Shown here: piece by piece, positions 41,982-50,152 of the stretch
Layout: each line of letters starts with the position of its first letter
Numbering within the stretch: position 1 is the first letter of the stretch
DNA from: Candidatus Bathyarchaeota archaeon
Lineage (GTDB): Archaea; Thermoproteota; Bathyarchaeia; Bathyarchaeales; Bathycorpusculaceae
Assembly (NCBI GenBank): GCA_029881805.1
Contig: JAOULW010000010.1
Coordinates: 1 to 64,000, forward strand
DNA: 64,000 nt
Direction of reading: 5' to 3'
Translations under genes and position numbers: made by a program
Notes under the pieces: generated by a model
Told to the model about the DNA's origin: nothing
Database searches by the model: none
What the model saw: only the letters and a program-made list of their open reading frames with translations

Positions 41982-43936
41982 AAAAGGCTAAACAGTTGAA
42001 AGACAATAGTAGAATAAAAAGGCTAAATCATCATGATTTGTTGAAAAAAGTGGTTCTTATGCCTCATACAACAGAGACCGACGCATATGCATGGGTCAAG
42101 CGAGACCTAAAGGAAAAGGGTTGGGATGTTAGAAATCCTGCTAGACATCCTCACGGAGAAGTATACACCCAAAACGAAGTATTTAGTCATGAAGAACTTA
42201 GGAGGCAACTAGAAGGCAGTCAACCTGAGAATGTTGTTAAAGTAGAAGAGGCTCATTTTTGGGTTATCGAAGCGAAGAGAGAACATACTCAATTACAGCA
42301 AGCCTTGAATGAAGCTAAAGAATATGCCAATAGCATTAACAGAAGTCAGACAATCAGAGCCATAGTCGTCTCTGGTGTTGCTGGTAATGAGTATGATGGC
42401 TACATAACAAGAAGTGCGTTCTTCGATGGAAACGAGTTTAGACCAATAACAATCAATGGAAGAGAAGTTTCTGGTCTATTACAAAAGGAAATCGCCAAAA
42501 AGATAGCAAGAGAGAACACGCCAGATTTAGAAGATGTGCCAATAGACAAAACGTTGTTTCTATCTAAAGCAGAGAAGATCAACGAAATTTTGCACTTGGG
42601 TGCTATAAACAAGAATTATCGAGCACGAGTCATGGCATCCTTATTGTTATCATTAGTTGATGAAACTCCGCCAAACAGGAATAACCCACCGTCAGTACTA
42701 ATTGGGGAGATCAACAGTCGAGCAAGTAGAGTTCTTAGATTACAAGGCAAAGGCAATTTTGCAGATTTTATCGAAATCGCCTTGCCCCCCACAGAAGACA
42801 ATCACGCAAAGTTCCGAAACGCACTGGTTCAAACTATGCAGGAATTGGACAGCCTAGAAATAAGGTCTGCAATGAACTCTGGAACCGATGTCCTAGGCGA
42901 GTTCTATGAAGTCTTTCTGAAATATGGAAATGGAGCAAAGGAAATAGGAATAGTGCTCACACCAAGACATATAACAAAATTCGCTGCTGAAGTTCTGAAT
43001 ATAGCTTTGCAAGACATAGTTTACGATCCTACATGTGGAACTGGTGGCTTCCTTGTTGCAGCTTTAGACTATGTTAAGAGAAATGCGAACGAAATCCAGT
43101 TGAATAGGTTTAAGCAGAATAACGTATTTGGAATTGACCAAGAACCCGAAGTAGTGGCATTAGCACTTGTAAACATGATATTCAGAGGAGATGGAAAAAC
43201 CAACATTACTGAAGGAAATTGTTTCCAGAAAAATCTGAAAACCGCAATTATTGATGGGCAACCCTCTGCGAGATACGTAAGTGTGGAAGAATCCAACGAA
43301 AACCAAGAACCTATAACCAAGGTTCTTATGAACCCACCGTTCGCACTTAAGACAAGTGATGAAAAGGAATATAAATTCATTAATCATGCTTTGAAACAAA
43401 TGCAAAGTGGTGGCGTTCTTTTTTCTGTTTTACCATCTTCAATAATGATTAAAGGTGGCAGAGTATTGGCTTGGAGAAGACAACTTTTACAACAAAACAC
43501 CTTATTAGCAGTGATAACATTTCCCCATGATCTTTTTTACCCAATAGGACAACATACAATAGGCGTTTTTGTCAAAAAAGGCATCCCACATCCAAGAAAT
43601 CAAAATGTATTTTGGATACGTGCAATAAACGATGGACTATTAAAAAAGAAAGGCAAGAGGTTGCCAAATCCAAGAGCCTCTAACGATTTGGAAACAATAA
43701 AAAATGACTTGAAATCCTTCCTCGCCAACCCAGACGTACAGATAGTGAATATCCCTGAGTTCCAGAAAGCATGTCCAATAGATTTCTCTGATAGACATTT
43801 AGAACTAGTTCCAGAAGCCTATCTAGATTCAAAAATACCCAATAACCAAGAGATAGAGGAAGGTATAGAGCAACTTATCAGACAAAGTGTTGCTTATATG
43901 ATTAAATCTAAAAGGGAAATAACGGTTAATGGCTAG
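41969..43936 (+). CDS. BcgI-like combined restriction-modification subunit (adenine-N6 methylase)
   Basis: The 655-residue protein has an N-terminal domain (residues about 1-190) with FWVIEAKREHTQLQQALNEA, the Glu-x-Lys part of a PD-(D/E)XK nuclease. It is followed by a gamma-type N6-adenine methylase: motif I DPTCGTGGFLVAALDYV, the FGIDQEPE strand and the catalytic NPPF in VLMNPPFALKT. The order nuclease-methylase in one chain with a separate specificity gene is that of type IIB/BcgI-like systems. The usual Asp of the nuclease motif is not obvious, so cleavage activity is uncertain. It overlaps the specificity gene by 8 bases. Confidence 0.82.
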   Translation: MYTIEKAKQLKDNSRIKRLNHHDLLKKVVLMPHTTETDAYAWVKRDLKEKGWDVRNPARHPHGEVYTQNEVFSHEELRRQLEGSQPENVVKVEEAHFWVIEAKREHTQLQQALNEAKEYANSINRSQTIRAIVVSGVAGNEYDGYITRSAFFDGNEFRPITINGREVSGLLQKEIAKKIARENTPDLEDVPIDKTLFLSKAEKINEILHLGAINKNYRARVMASLLLSLVDETPPNRNNPPSVLIGEINSRASRVLRLQGKGNFADFIEIALPPTEDNHAKFRNALVQTMQELDSLEIRSAMNSGTDVLGEFYEVFLKYGNGAKEIGIVLTPRHITKFAAEVLNIALQDIVYDPTCGTGGFLVAALDYVKRNANEIQLNRFKQNNVFGIDQEPEVVALALVNMIFRGDGKTNITEGNCFQKNLKTAIIDGQPSARYVSVEESNENQEPITKVLMNPPFALKTSDEKEYKFINHALKQMQSGGVLFSVLPSSIMIKGGRVLAWRRQLLQQNTLLAVITFPHDLFYPIGQHTIGVFVKKGIPHPRNQNVFWIRAINDGLLKKKGKRLPNPRASNDLETIKNDLKSFLANPDVQIVNIPEFQKACPIDFSDRHLELVPEAYLDSKIPNNQEIEEGIEQLIRQSVAYMIKSKREITVNG

Positions 43937-44858
43937 AATAACTGACTTGTTCTTTGTAAAAAGAGGAAAAGGTGAATACCGAGAAAACCTTGAAAAAGGT
44001 GACACGCCTCTTGTTTCTGCCACCAACACCAACAATGGAATCGTAGATCATGTAGACATAGAACCTACATTTCGAGCACCAGCAATCACGGTTGAAAGGG
44101 TAACTGGGCAAGCATATGTGCAATTGTTTGACTTTGCTACAGTTCCAGATGATATATCGGTTCTTATCACAAAGGAAGAGATGAGTCTGAAAAAGTTGTG
44201 CTATATCGCCTCTCAGATAAACCTCTTAAAATGGAGGTTCAGTTATGCAAGGAAATTAACCCCCACCAGATTGAAATCTCTTGAAATTGAATTAGCCAAA
44301 TTTTATGATGAAGAGCTAAATCTTTCAGAAAGATTTCCAGAAAGCTTTACTAGAGAAAGTATAGAACATAATCGGAATTACCGTTTTTTCAAAGTTGTGG
44401 ATTTGTTTGACATTACTAGAGGAGATTTTCATGCGTTAGATCGACTAGATGATGGTGATGTTCCTACAGTATCAAGAATTTCTGAAGACAATGGGGTCAC
44501 AGGGTATTATGAAAAACCCAGTGAAGCAGAAATACACGCAAAGGGTCTATTAACGGTATCTACAGTCACTGGAGATGCCTTTGTTCAGTTAGAAGATTTC
44601 ATAGCCACAGACAATGTGCTTATATGTAGACCTAAAAGAGAATTTCGAATCACCACATTGTTCTTCATTCAACTAATGATTAACTTTGAAAAGTGGCGAT
44701 TTTCATATGGGAGACAACCTTACAGGAGAGTGTTTTCTAAAACAAGGATTTTTCTCCCCACTAATGGTAGTGGTGAGATAGATGAAGATTATATTCAGAG
44801 ACTTGTGACAAACTCTTATGGATGGAGCATGATAGAAAATACACTGGCGTCAGAATAG
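43929..44858 (+). CDS. Specificity subunit of the BcgI-like system
   Basis: The 309-residue protein is built of two similar halves, each with the start of a type I-like target recognition domain: DLFFVKRGKGEY...PLVSATNTNNGIVDH (residues 6-40) and DLFDITRGDFHALD...PTVSRISEDNGVTGYY (about 158-195). Each half has later WRFSYARKL and WRFSYGRQP motifs. Two half-sites are expected in the recognised DNA. The start lies inside the end of the methylase gene and the stop 30 bp before the right end of element 2. Confidence 0.82.
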   Translation: MARITDLFFVKRGKGEYRENLEKGDTPLVSATNTNNGIVDHVDIEPTFRAPAITVERVTGQAYVQLFDFATVPDDISVLITKEEMSLKKLCYIASQINLLKWRFSYARKLTPTRLKSLEIELAKFYDEELNLSERFPESFTRESIEHNRNYRFFKVVDLFDITRGDFHALDRLDDGDVPTVSRISEDNGVTGYYEKPSEAEIHAKGLLTVSTVTGDAFVQLEDFIATDNVLICRPKREFRITTLFFIQLMINFEKWRFSYGRQPYRRVFSKTRIFLPTNGSGEIDEDYIQRLVTNSYGWSMIENTLASE

Positions 44859-44864
44859 TAGCTT

Positions 44865-44888
44865 TATCCCTAGTAAGTTAACAGTATC
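44865..44888 (-). repeat. Element 2 right terminal inverted repeat
   Basis: The minus strand reads GATACTGTTAACTTACTAGG and continues GATA, matching the left end with one difference. Confidence 0.75.
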
Positions 44889-44897
44889 CTTTTGAAG
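44889..44897. repeat. Target-site duplication, right copy
   Basis: CTTTTGAAG stands immediately outside the right end of element 2, identical to 38832-38840 and to 35370-35378. Confidence 0.68.
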
Positions 44898-45070
44898 TAA
44901 CTAGTTTTACGGCGGGCTTTGTCATTTTTATTAATTGAAATTAGGCTCAAGCTTTCAAATTTGCGGTATTCTAGAATTCATTTTGGCGCTTTGGCTGATT
45001 TGAATTGAGAATTAGGAGTTTGTGTTCATAACAGATATGCTTCAGCACGGACACAAAAATATGTGACTCC

Positions 45071-46714
45071 GTGATAGAATTGAGAAGCAAGCAGCATGCA
45101 AGAGTGAGTCTAATAGCTATGGGCATGATTCTAGCGGTCGCCTCATTATTCGGTAGTCTGAATCTCGGAGCTAGAGCAGAAAACTTTCCCGAGTATCAAA
45201 GGTACGTGCATGACTATTTGAATTCGGGGGTTTTGGGAAACTGGACTTACATGGAGAAACCGATGTTTCCAATACTTTTTAATGATTCTCAAATCCTCAT
45301 AGGCGAAAACTGGAGTATCGTATGCCCTCTTGTGGCTAATCACAGTTACCATGTGTACTGTTATGGCGAGTGGGTAAACAAAAGTTCGGAACCCAAAACG
45401 GACTATGACATCTACGTCTACAATCCTTCAGGGGAGCTGGAAGGCTATCACACTGAGTCTGCAGGACTTCCTGAACATTTGGGCACCTCTGTTGAAAAAG
45501 CCTTCTTCGCCCCAAAATACTCTGGCAACTACACCTTCGTAATGGTGAACGACCAGAGAGAAAGTAAGGGAGCCCAACAAGCAACGTTCATGATAATTGA
45601 GAACGTAGAATGCGATGTTTGGCGTGAGCATTATATCGAAGGAAAAGACGAGTATAGTCAGCCTATTTTTAACACGAGTTGGGCTTTTGAGTTCATGACA
45701 GAAAGCCAATACATAGAAGTGTGGGTTAAGGTTCCAGAAAGTTTGGACATGTATGAAGCTAGGCTTTACCTGATGACTGATCCCAAACAAGCGAACAAGA
45801 CAGTGTTGAATGGTGTCCCGCTGGCTTGGGAGACTGGGCTTTTCGGCGAAAGAAATGGCACTGTTGGCGGATACAATTTGGAGAGCAAGGAATACCGCGG
45901 AGTAGCCTATGCGAGTTGCGAACTCCATGGTCAAGACATGTTCTTAAATTACACTTTGCCATATTCTGGAAAGAATTTGTATCATCTGGTTTTTGTGGGC
46001 GAGATCGGCGCTGGATCCATAGAGTTTCTTGTGAAGACGGAGTTTGGCAACGTTTGTTTGAAGCCTTCGAGTGTTCCATCAAGGGTTTATCCATATAATG
46101 AGACTGCAATCGCTTATGCTTCAAGCTCGACGAACTTGGTGAGTGCTACTATAAACTACACTGTTGATGGATGGAGAAACATGACTGTTTTGGAAATGGA
46201 AATTGTTGACAATAGTACTTGTATAGCGGTTATTCCTGGACAAGTCGCAGGCACCCTTGTTAGCTATAGAGTTGAAGCCCTTGATGCTCTCGTGAACGTT
46301 CTTGTAGTAAACGGAAGCTATTCAGTAAAGCATCATTCGGCGTTGAACATATCTCTTGTTCAAGAAAAAGTGTATCTAGGCGAAAGCATGACTGTTAGAG
46401 GCCATTTAATCCCTGAAACCAAAGACGTCCCAATCACAGTTCATTTTGAATCAGCAAATGAAACAATAGAGCTCATGTGTCGTACATCAGAAAATGGCAC
46501 GTTCATGATCGCTTTTCAACCGAACGCGACAGGCATGTGGGGCGTACAAGCAAGATTCGCTGGAGATAGTTATGCCTACGAAAATCTAAGCCCTCAACTG
46601 ATGGCAAAAGTCGAGGAGGCACCACTATATGTTAAATATGCCCCATACATTGGGGGAGTAGGCATAATAGCCGTAATAGGCATAGTAATCTACCTTAAGA
46701 AATCAAAAGGATAG
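45071..46714 (+). CDS. Exported membrane-anchored surface protein
   Basis: The 547-residue protein has an N-terminal signal-like helix (VSLIAMGMILAVASLFGSL) and a C-terminal membrane helix (YIGGVGIIAVIGIVIYLKK) with a short basic tail. The outside part is strand-rich with many N-glycosylation sequons (NWT, NYT, NGT, NMT, NST). Two modules near the end look like Ig/macroglobulin-type domains (SSTNLVSATINYTVDGWRNM; ISLVQEKVYLGESMTVRGHL). It is probably a surface glycoprotein of unknown role. It starts with GTG. Before the transposon island arrived, it lay next to and divergent from rpoB. Confidence 0.7.
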   Translation: MIELRSKQHARVSLIAMGMILAVASLFGSLNLGARAENFPEYQRYVHDYLNSGVLGNWTYMEKPMFPILFNDSQILIGENWSIVCPLVANHSYHVYCYGEWVNKSSEPKTDYDIYVYNPSGELEGYHTESAGLPEHLGTSVEKAFFAPKYSGNYTFVMVNDQRESKGAQQATFMIIENVECDVWREHYIEGKDEYSQPIFNTSWAFEFMTESQYIEVWVKVPESLDMYEARLYLMTDPKQANKTVLNGVPLAWETGLFGERNGTVGGYNLESKEYRGVAYASCELHGQDMFLNYTLPYSGKNLYHLVFVGEIGAGSIEFLVKTEFGNVCLKPSSVPSRVYPYNETAIAYASSSTNLVSATINYTVDGWRNMTVLEMEIVDNSTCIAVIPGQVAGTLVSYRVEALDALVNVLVVNGSYSVKHHSALNISLVQEKVYLGESMTVRGHLIPETKDVPITVHFESANETIELMCRTSENGTFMIAFQPNATGMWGVQARFAGDSYAYENLSPQLMAKVEEAPLYVKYAPYIGGVGIIAVIGIVIYLKKSKG

Positions 46715-46766
46715 ACTCGCGGTTCAGCGAAATAATTAATAAGAAAAAGACAGTTTTGAAATGACT

Positions 46767-46854
46767 GCAGCGGTAGCCAAGTCAGGTCAAAGGCGAAGGA
46801 CTCAAGATCCTTTCCTGTAGGGGTTCGCCGGTTCGAATCCGGCCCGCTGCACCA
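46767..46854 (+). tRNA. tRNA-Leu (anticodon CAA), CCA encoded
   Basis: A complete type II tRNA. The acceptor arms GCAGCGG and CCGCTGC pair fully, the anticodon stem AAGGA/TCCTT encloses CTCAAGA (anticodon CAA), a long variable arm follows, and the T arm is GCCGG-TTCGAAT-CCGGC. The discriminator is A and CCA is encoded. No intron is seen. CAA reads the Leu codon UUG. Confidence 0.95.
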
Positions 46855-47233
46855 AATCACTCAGAATCGTCGAGTCTTTGCTTCAATCACAAATACCAAA
46901 GGCATGGCTAGGCCACCCCTAACGCTTTTTGCCTCTTTATCCTTTGTAGTTGAGTTCTACAATAGCTAAGCAAGGTTTATTAATACTTACGATATAATAG
47001 GCTGAAACTTCAAAAGGTGGATGAAAACACGAAAAGGAAATTTGACGCAAAACCTCTAAATAAAGAAAACCTGAAATTCAGCGTATTTATTGAGAACTAT
47101 AACGACTTTATGATATATGAGACCTTAATAAGAAAACCTACATAACCAAGAAATCAAGCAAAGCCGCAGAAAAATCTTCGGATTTTTAAGGCACGCTCAA
47201 TACAAGTACGCATCAAAAAGGAGTTCCAAAGCT
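46855..47233. other. Intergenic region after tRNA-Leu
   Basis: About 380 bases with little coding evidence. A 42-residue frame starts with GTG at 47017 (ends 47145; sequence includes ENLKFSVFIENYNDFMIYET) and has GG upstream and a TATAATAG-like box. It could be a small gene or a remnant. No RNA structure or repeats are seen otherwise. Confidence 0.3.
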
Positions 47234-47696
47234 TTGGTTGGCAAAAATCTCGTCGGCAGATGTAGACTGTATTGCGGAGCCTGCGGAATCTACAGAGCCT
47301 ACAAAGATAACAGAGAATTTCTGACAGCTTGCAGAACACCATAAACGTTCATCAGAAAAAGTGCAATACAAAGGATGCATGGCTCTAACACCAGACAGCT
47401 GGGGATACGACTGCAAAATTGTTCTATGCCTAAGAGCAAGGGCTTAGAATTCTGCAATCAATGCGGTAAACATGAAAACAATTTTTTCGAAAAATTTGGA
47501 GAACTAGCCCAAAAATATTTAGAAGCAGAAGAAGACATAAGGGCAAACCTTGAGAGAATCAGAAGGCGAAACCAAAGAATGGCTACGCGAAAGCAAAGAA
47601 AAGTACAAATGTCCAACATGCGGAAAACCACTGCCAGTATATGAGTTGAAATTCAAGCGCTATCATTGCAGGGTAGAACTCACCAAAAAACATTGA
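47234..47696 (+). pseudogene. Broken DUF3795 (Cys-rich zinc) gene
   Basis: Reading frame pieces join into one DUF3795-like protein. It opens with TTG at 47234 after AAGGAG and contains CRLYCGACGIYRAYKDN, then VQYKGCMALTPDSWGYDCKI, then GLEFCNQCGKHENNFFEKFG, and finally YKCPTCGKPLPVYELKFKRY. The pieces lie in different frames with stops between, needing at least three shifts. The family binds metal through its Cys residues; its function is not established. It is a decaying gene or the site of sequence errors. Confidence 0.7.
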
Positions 47697-47708
47697 AGAG
47701 GATTTAGA

Positions 47709-48668
47709 GTGAAAAAACCAAAAATTCCTCCAGCTCTTACACTTTTCGTTATAGCCCCAACAATAGGCGAACTTCTTTCAGGCTCATCGCCACCCTTAGA
47801 ATTCTTCAACCCCATAGCCTTCCTGTTGTTAGCTTCATTATATGGCAGCGGGGCAATTGTGATGCGAGAATTAAAAATTCGTTGGAAAAAAGACTTCAGA
47901 TCCTTGCTCTTGCTTGGCGCAGCTTACGGAATATTGGAAGAAGGGCTGATGGTAAAAAGCCTTTTTGACCCAGACTGGATGGACCTGGGAATTCTCGGGT
48001 CATTCGGAAGATTGTTAGATGTAAACTGGGTTTGGGCTGAAATGCTAACGATTTATCACGCGGTTTTCAGCATAGCAATTCCAATCGTGCTCGTTGAACT
48101 TGCAAATCCAACAAGAAAAAATGACAGTTGGATAGGTAAAAAGCTATTCGCAAGTTTAACAATAATCTTAGCGCTGGTAACTTTTATTGGATTCTATTTT
48201 GGCCTGACCCCCTACACCTACTATCCTCCAGCGCCACAATATCTGTCAGCGATAGCTGCAATGAGCCTATTTATCTACGTAGCCTACAAGCTTCCACCTA
48301 GAAAAATTAATGAACGTGCAGTAGAGACAGTAAGAGCAAGAAGACTATTCATCGCTGGTTGCGCAGTCTCAACTATATTCTTCTTACTGTTTTTTGCTGG
48401 ACCACATTTTATCGCCAGCCCAATCATAGTCATGCTACTAGCCATAATCCTAGTGTTTACCGTCGCAAAGTATCTGGCACGTTTTGATTGGACAAACCCA
48501 GAATCAGCTTTAAACCGTCTTGCAGTTGTCGCCGGCGGCCTTTCATTTCTTATTATTCTGGCTTTTCTACAAGAATCTAATCCATCAGCAAAAGGCATGT
48601 TGCTCGTGGGCCTAGCCGCAGTAATTGGGATTTTGCTTCTGAAACGCAAGATTAAGGTGCATATTTAA
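47709..48668 (+). CDS. Multi-pass integral membrane protein
   Basis: The 319-residue protein has about eight hydrophobic segments (for example FFNPIAFLLLASLYGSGAIV, YHAVFSIAIPIVLVELA and LFASLTIILALVTFIGFYFG). Between the second and third lies LLLGAAYGILEEGLMVKSLF with a conserved-looking Glu pair, reminiscent of CPBP-type intramembrane proteases, but the other motifs of that family are not clear. It starts with GTG after the broken DUF3795 gene. The function is unknown. Confidence 0.65.
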   Translation: MKKPKIPPALTLFVIAPTIGELLSGSSPPLEFFNPIAFLLLASLYGSGAIVMRELKIRWKKDFRSLLLLGAAYGILEEGLMVKSLFDPDWMDLGILGSFGRLLDVNWVWAEMLTIYHAVFSIAIPIVLVELANPTRKNDSWIGKKLFASLTIILALVTFIGFYFGLTPYTYYPPAPQYLSAIAAMSLFIYVAYKLPPRKINERAVETVRARRLFIAGCAVSTIFFLLFFAGPHFIASPIIVMLLAIILVFTVAKYLARFDWTNPESALNRLAVVAGGLSFLIILAFLQESNPSAKGMLLVGLAAVIGILLLKRKIKVHI

Positions 48669-48735
48669 GCAAAACAATATATTTTACGCTATAGTTAGCT
48701 GTTGTCTATAGCAAAAGAATGAAAGGCGTACACCC

Positions 48736-49656
48736 GTGAATCTTGCCGACAAAATCATCAAGCTGAAGAAAGAGAAAAAGGCAGTAATTCTGGCTCACAA
48801 CTACCAGAGACAAGATATACAGAATATAGCGGATTACGTTGGGGATAGCATTGAGTTGAGCAGAAAAGCTATGGAAGAAAAAGAGGCTGAAATAATCGCT
48901 TTTTCCGCTGTGGACTTCATGGCTGAATCCGCAAAAATCTTGAATCCTGACAAGAAGGTTTTGTTGCCCAGTCTTGGTGCTCGTTGCCCAATGGCACAGA
49001 TGCTTACTGTTGACGAAATTAAAAAGGGGAAGGTGCTTCATCCGCATTCGCCCCTAGTCTTGTACGTCAACACTTTGGCTTCAGCCAAAGCCTATTGTGA
49101 TATATGCTGCACGTCGGCAAATGCTGTGGAAGTCATAGAGTCTCTGAACGCTGAAACAGTGCTTTTTGGACCCGACCGCAACTTAGCTGAATATGTCCAG
49201 AAAGAAACTGGAAAGACTGTCATTCCAATTCCGGAATGGGGATTCTGCCCAACCCATCTGCTTTTTCAGCCAGAAGATGTGCAGATATTGAAGATGCAGT
49301 ATCCCGATGCTGTTGTGATGGCTCATCCAGAATGTTCAGCAGAAATGCGCGATGTCGCAAATTTCGTTGGAAGCACCTCACAAATGTGCAAATACGCAAA
49401 ACAATGCAATGCTAAGACATTCATTGTAGCCACTGAAGAGGGACTTCTGCATCGCCTGGGGAAGGATAACCCCAAAAAACAGTTTATTCTGGCTTATGAG
49501 GAAGCTGTTTGTCCAAACATGAAGTTGAATACTCTTGAGAGGCTTTACACGGCTTTGAAGGAAGAGAAACACGTAGTCACAATTCCAGAACCAATAGCAA
49601 AGAAGGCAAAAAAAGCTCTGGACAGAATGTTTGAGCTAAAAACTTCAGGAAATTAA
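48736..49656 (+). CDS. nadA: Quinolinate synthase A
   Basis: The 306-residue protein has all NadA hallmarks: AVILAHNYQRQDIQNIADYV, GDSIELSR, three Fe-S cluster Cys (in CDICCTSANA, HPECSAEMRD and VCPNMKLNTLE), and GFCPTHLLF. It condenses iminoaspartate with dihydroxyacetone phosphate to quinolinate for NAD synthesis, using an oxygen-labile 4Fe-4S cluster. NadB and NadC are not in the window. GTG start. Its end overlaps the end of nikR by 4 bases on the opposite strand. Confidence 0.97.
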   Translation: MNLADKIIKLKKEKKAVILAHNYQRQDIQNIADYVGDSIELSRKAMEEKEAEIIAFSAVDFMAESAKILNPDKKVLLPSLGARCPMAQMLTVDEIKKGKVLHPHSPLVLYVNTLASAKAYCDICCTSANAVEVIESLNAETVLFGPDRNLAEYVQKETGKTVIPIPEWGFCPTHLLFQPEDVQILKMQYPDAVVMAHPECSAEMRDVANFVGSTSQMCKYAKQCNAKTFIVATEEGLLHRLGKDNPKKQFILAYEEAVCPNMKLNTLERLYTALKEEKHVVTIPEPIAKKAKKALDRMFELKTSGN

Positions 49657-50060
49657 ATGCATACAAACATTGTTTTTAGTATTTTCACCCCTCTCTTTGC
49701 GGACAGTTCATCGCTTAGCTTTCGAACTTCAGCGACATCACCTTTGACGGCTATTGCTTCTAGACAGTCCCTTTCGCTTATGTGTATATGCATAGTCGAA
49801 CAGATTATCTTGGCATAACGATGTTGCACCTCGGTTAGCGTGCTTTCGAGTCCTCTAACTTCATGGTCGTAAAGCATCATCAAAACTCCGGCTTGAGTAC
49901 CTTTTTCATCTTGAAGCCATTTTCGCTCAGAAACAAAAACTCTAACAGCGTCTTGAACCGCCTTGGAGCGATTTTCATAACCCATTTTGCCAATTATCTC
50001 GTCAAAATCCTTTAAAAGGTCTGAAGGAAATGTGACTCCGACGCGGATAATTTTTGCCAT
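49653..50060 (-). CDS. nikR: NikR-type nickel-responsive regulator
   Basis: The 135-residue protein has an N-terminal ribbon-helix-helix (IRVGVTFPSDLLKDFDEIIG) and a C-terminal ACT-type nickel domain. In this domain HEVRGLESTLTEVQH and STMHIHISERDCLEAIAVKG contain the His/Cys ligands of NikR (His, HxH, Cys). It should repress the divergent CbiMN genes when nickel is plentiful; a perfect dyad lies in between. It is full length for the family. Confidence 0.92.
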   Translation of the reverse strand: MAKIIRVGVTFPSDLLKDFDEIIGKMGYENRSKAVQDAVRVFVSERKWLQDEKGTQAGVLMMLYDHEVRGLESTLTEVQHRYAKIICSTMHIHISERDCLEAIAVKGDVAEVRKLSDELSAKRGVKILKTMFVCI

Positions 50061-50111
50061 ACGGTTCCCATTATAGGTTTAGGATTTTATCATAAAGCTT
50101 TTATGTGTTAT

Positions 50112-50141
50112 GGTAACACAAAAGTATACAGAAGTGTTACC
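50112..50141. promoter_or_regulatory. Putative NikR operator
   Basis: GGTAACAC at 50112-50119 and GTGTTACC at 50134-50141 form a perfect 8-bp inverted repeat with a 14-bp spacer, in the gap between nikR and cbiM. NikR binds widely spaced dyads (GTATGA-N16-TCATAC in E. coli). An additional half, GTGTTA, at 50105-50110 overlaps a second, shorter palindrome with TAACAC. Confidence 0.7.
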
Positions 50142-50152
50142 GAGGAATAGTC

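Larger units (their letters stand above)
38841..44888. mobile_element. Element 2: 6.05-kb IS6-like unit transposon with restriction-modification cargo
   Basis: The element is bounded by inverted repeats that match at 25 of 26 positions when the adjoining bases are included (minus strand of the right end against the left end, starting AGGATACTGTTAACTTA). CTTTTGAAG stands outside both ends. Because the tips read GG/CC next to the duplication, the duplication can be counted as 7 to 9 bp. Cargo: an AAA/DUF4143 ATPase, a small acidic protein, a ribbon-helix-helix gene and the transposase on the minus strand; a ribbon-helix-helix gene and a BcgI-like modification/specificity pair on the plus strand. 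The tip GG.ACTGTT resembles IS6-type ends. Confidence 0.72.

Noticed and set aside
46767-46854. tRNA-Leu as attachment site for the nearby mobile island
   Set aside because: No partial tRNA copy is seen at 35.4, 38.8 or 44.9 kb, and the island is explained by inverted ends and target duplications.
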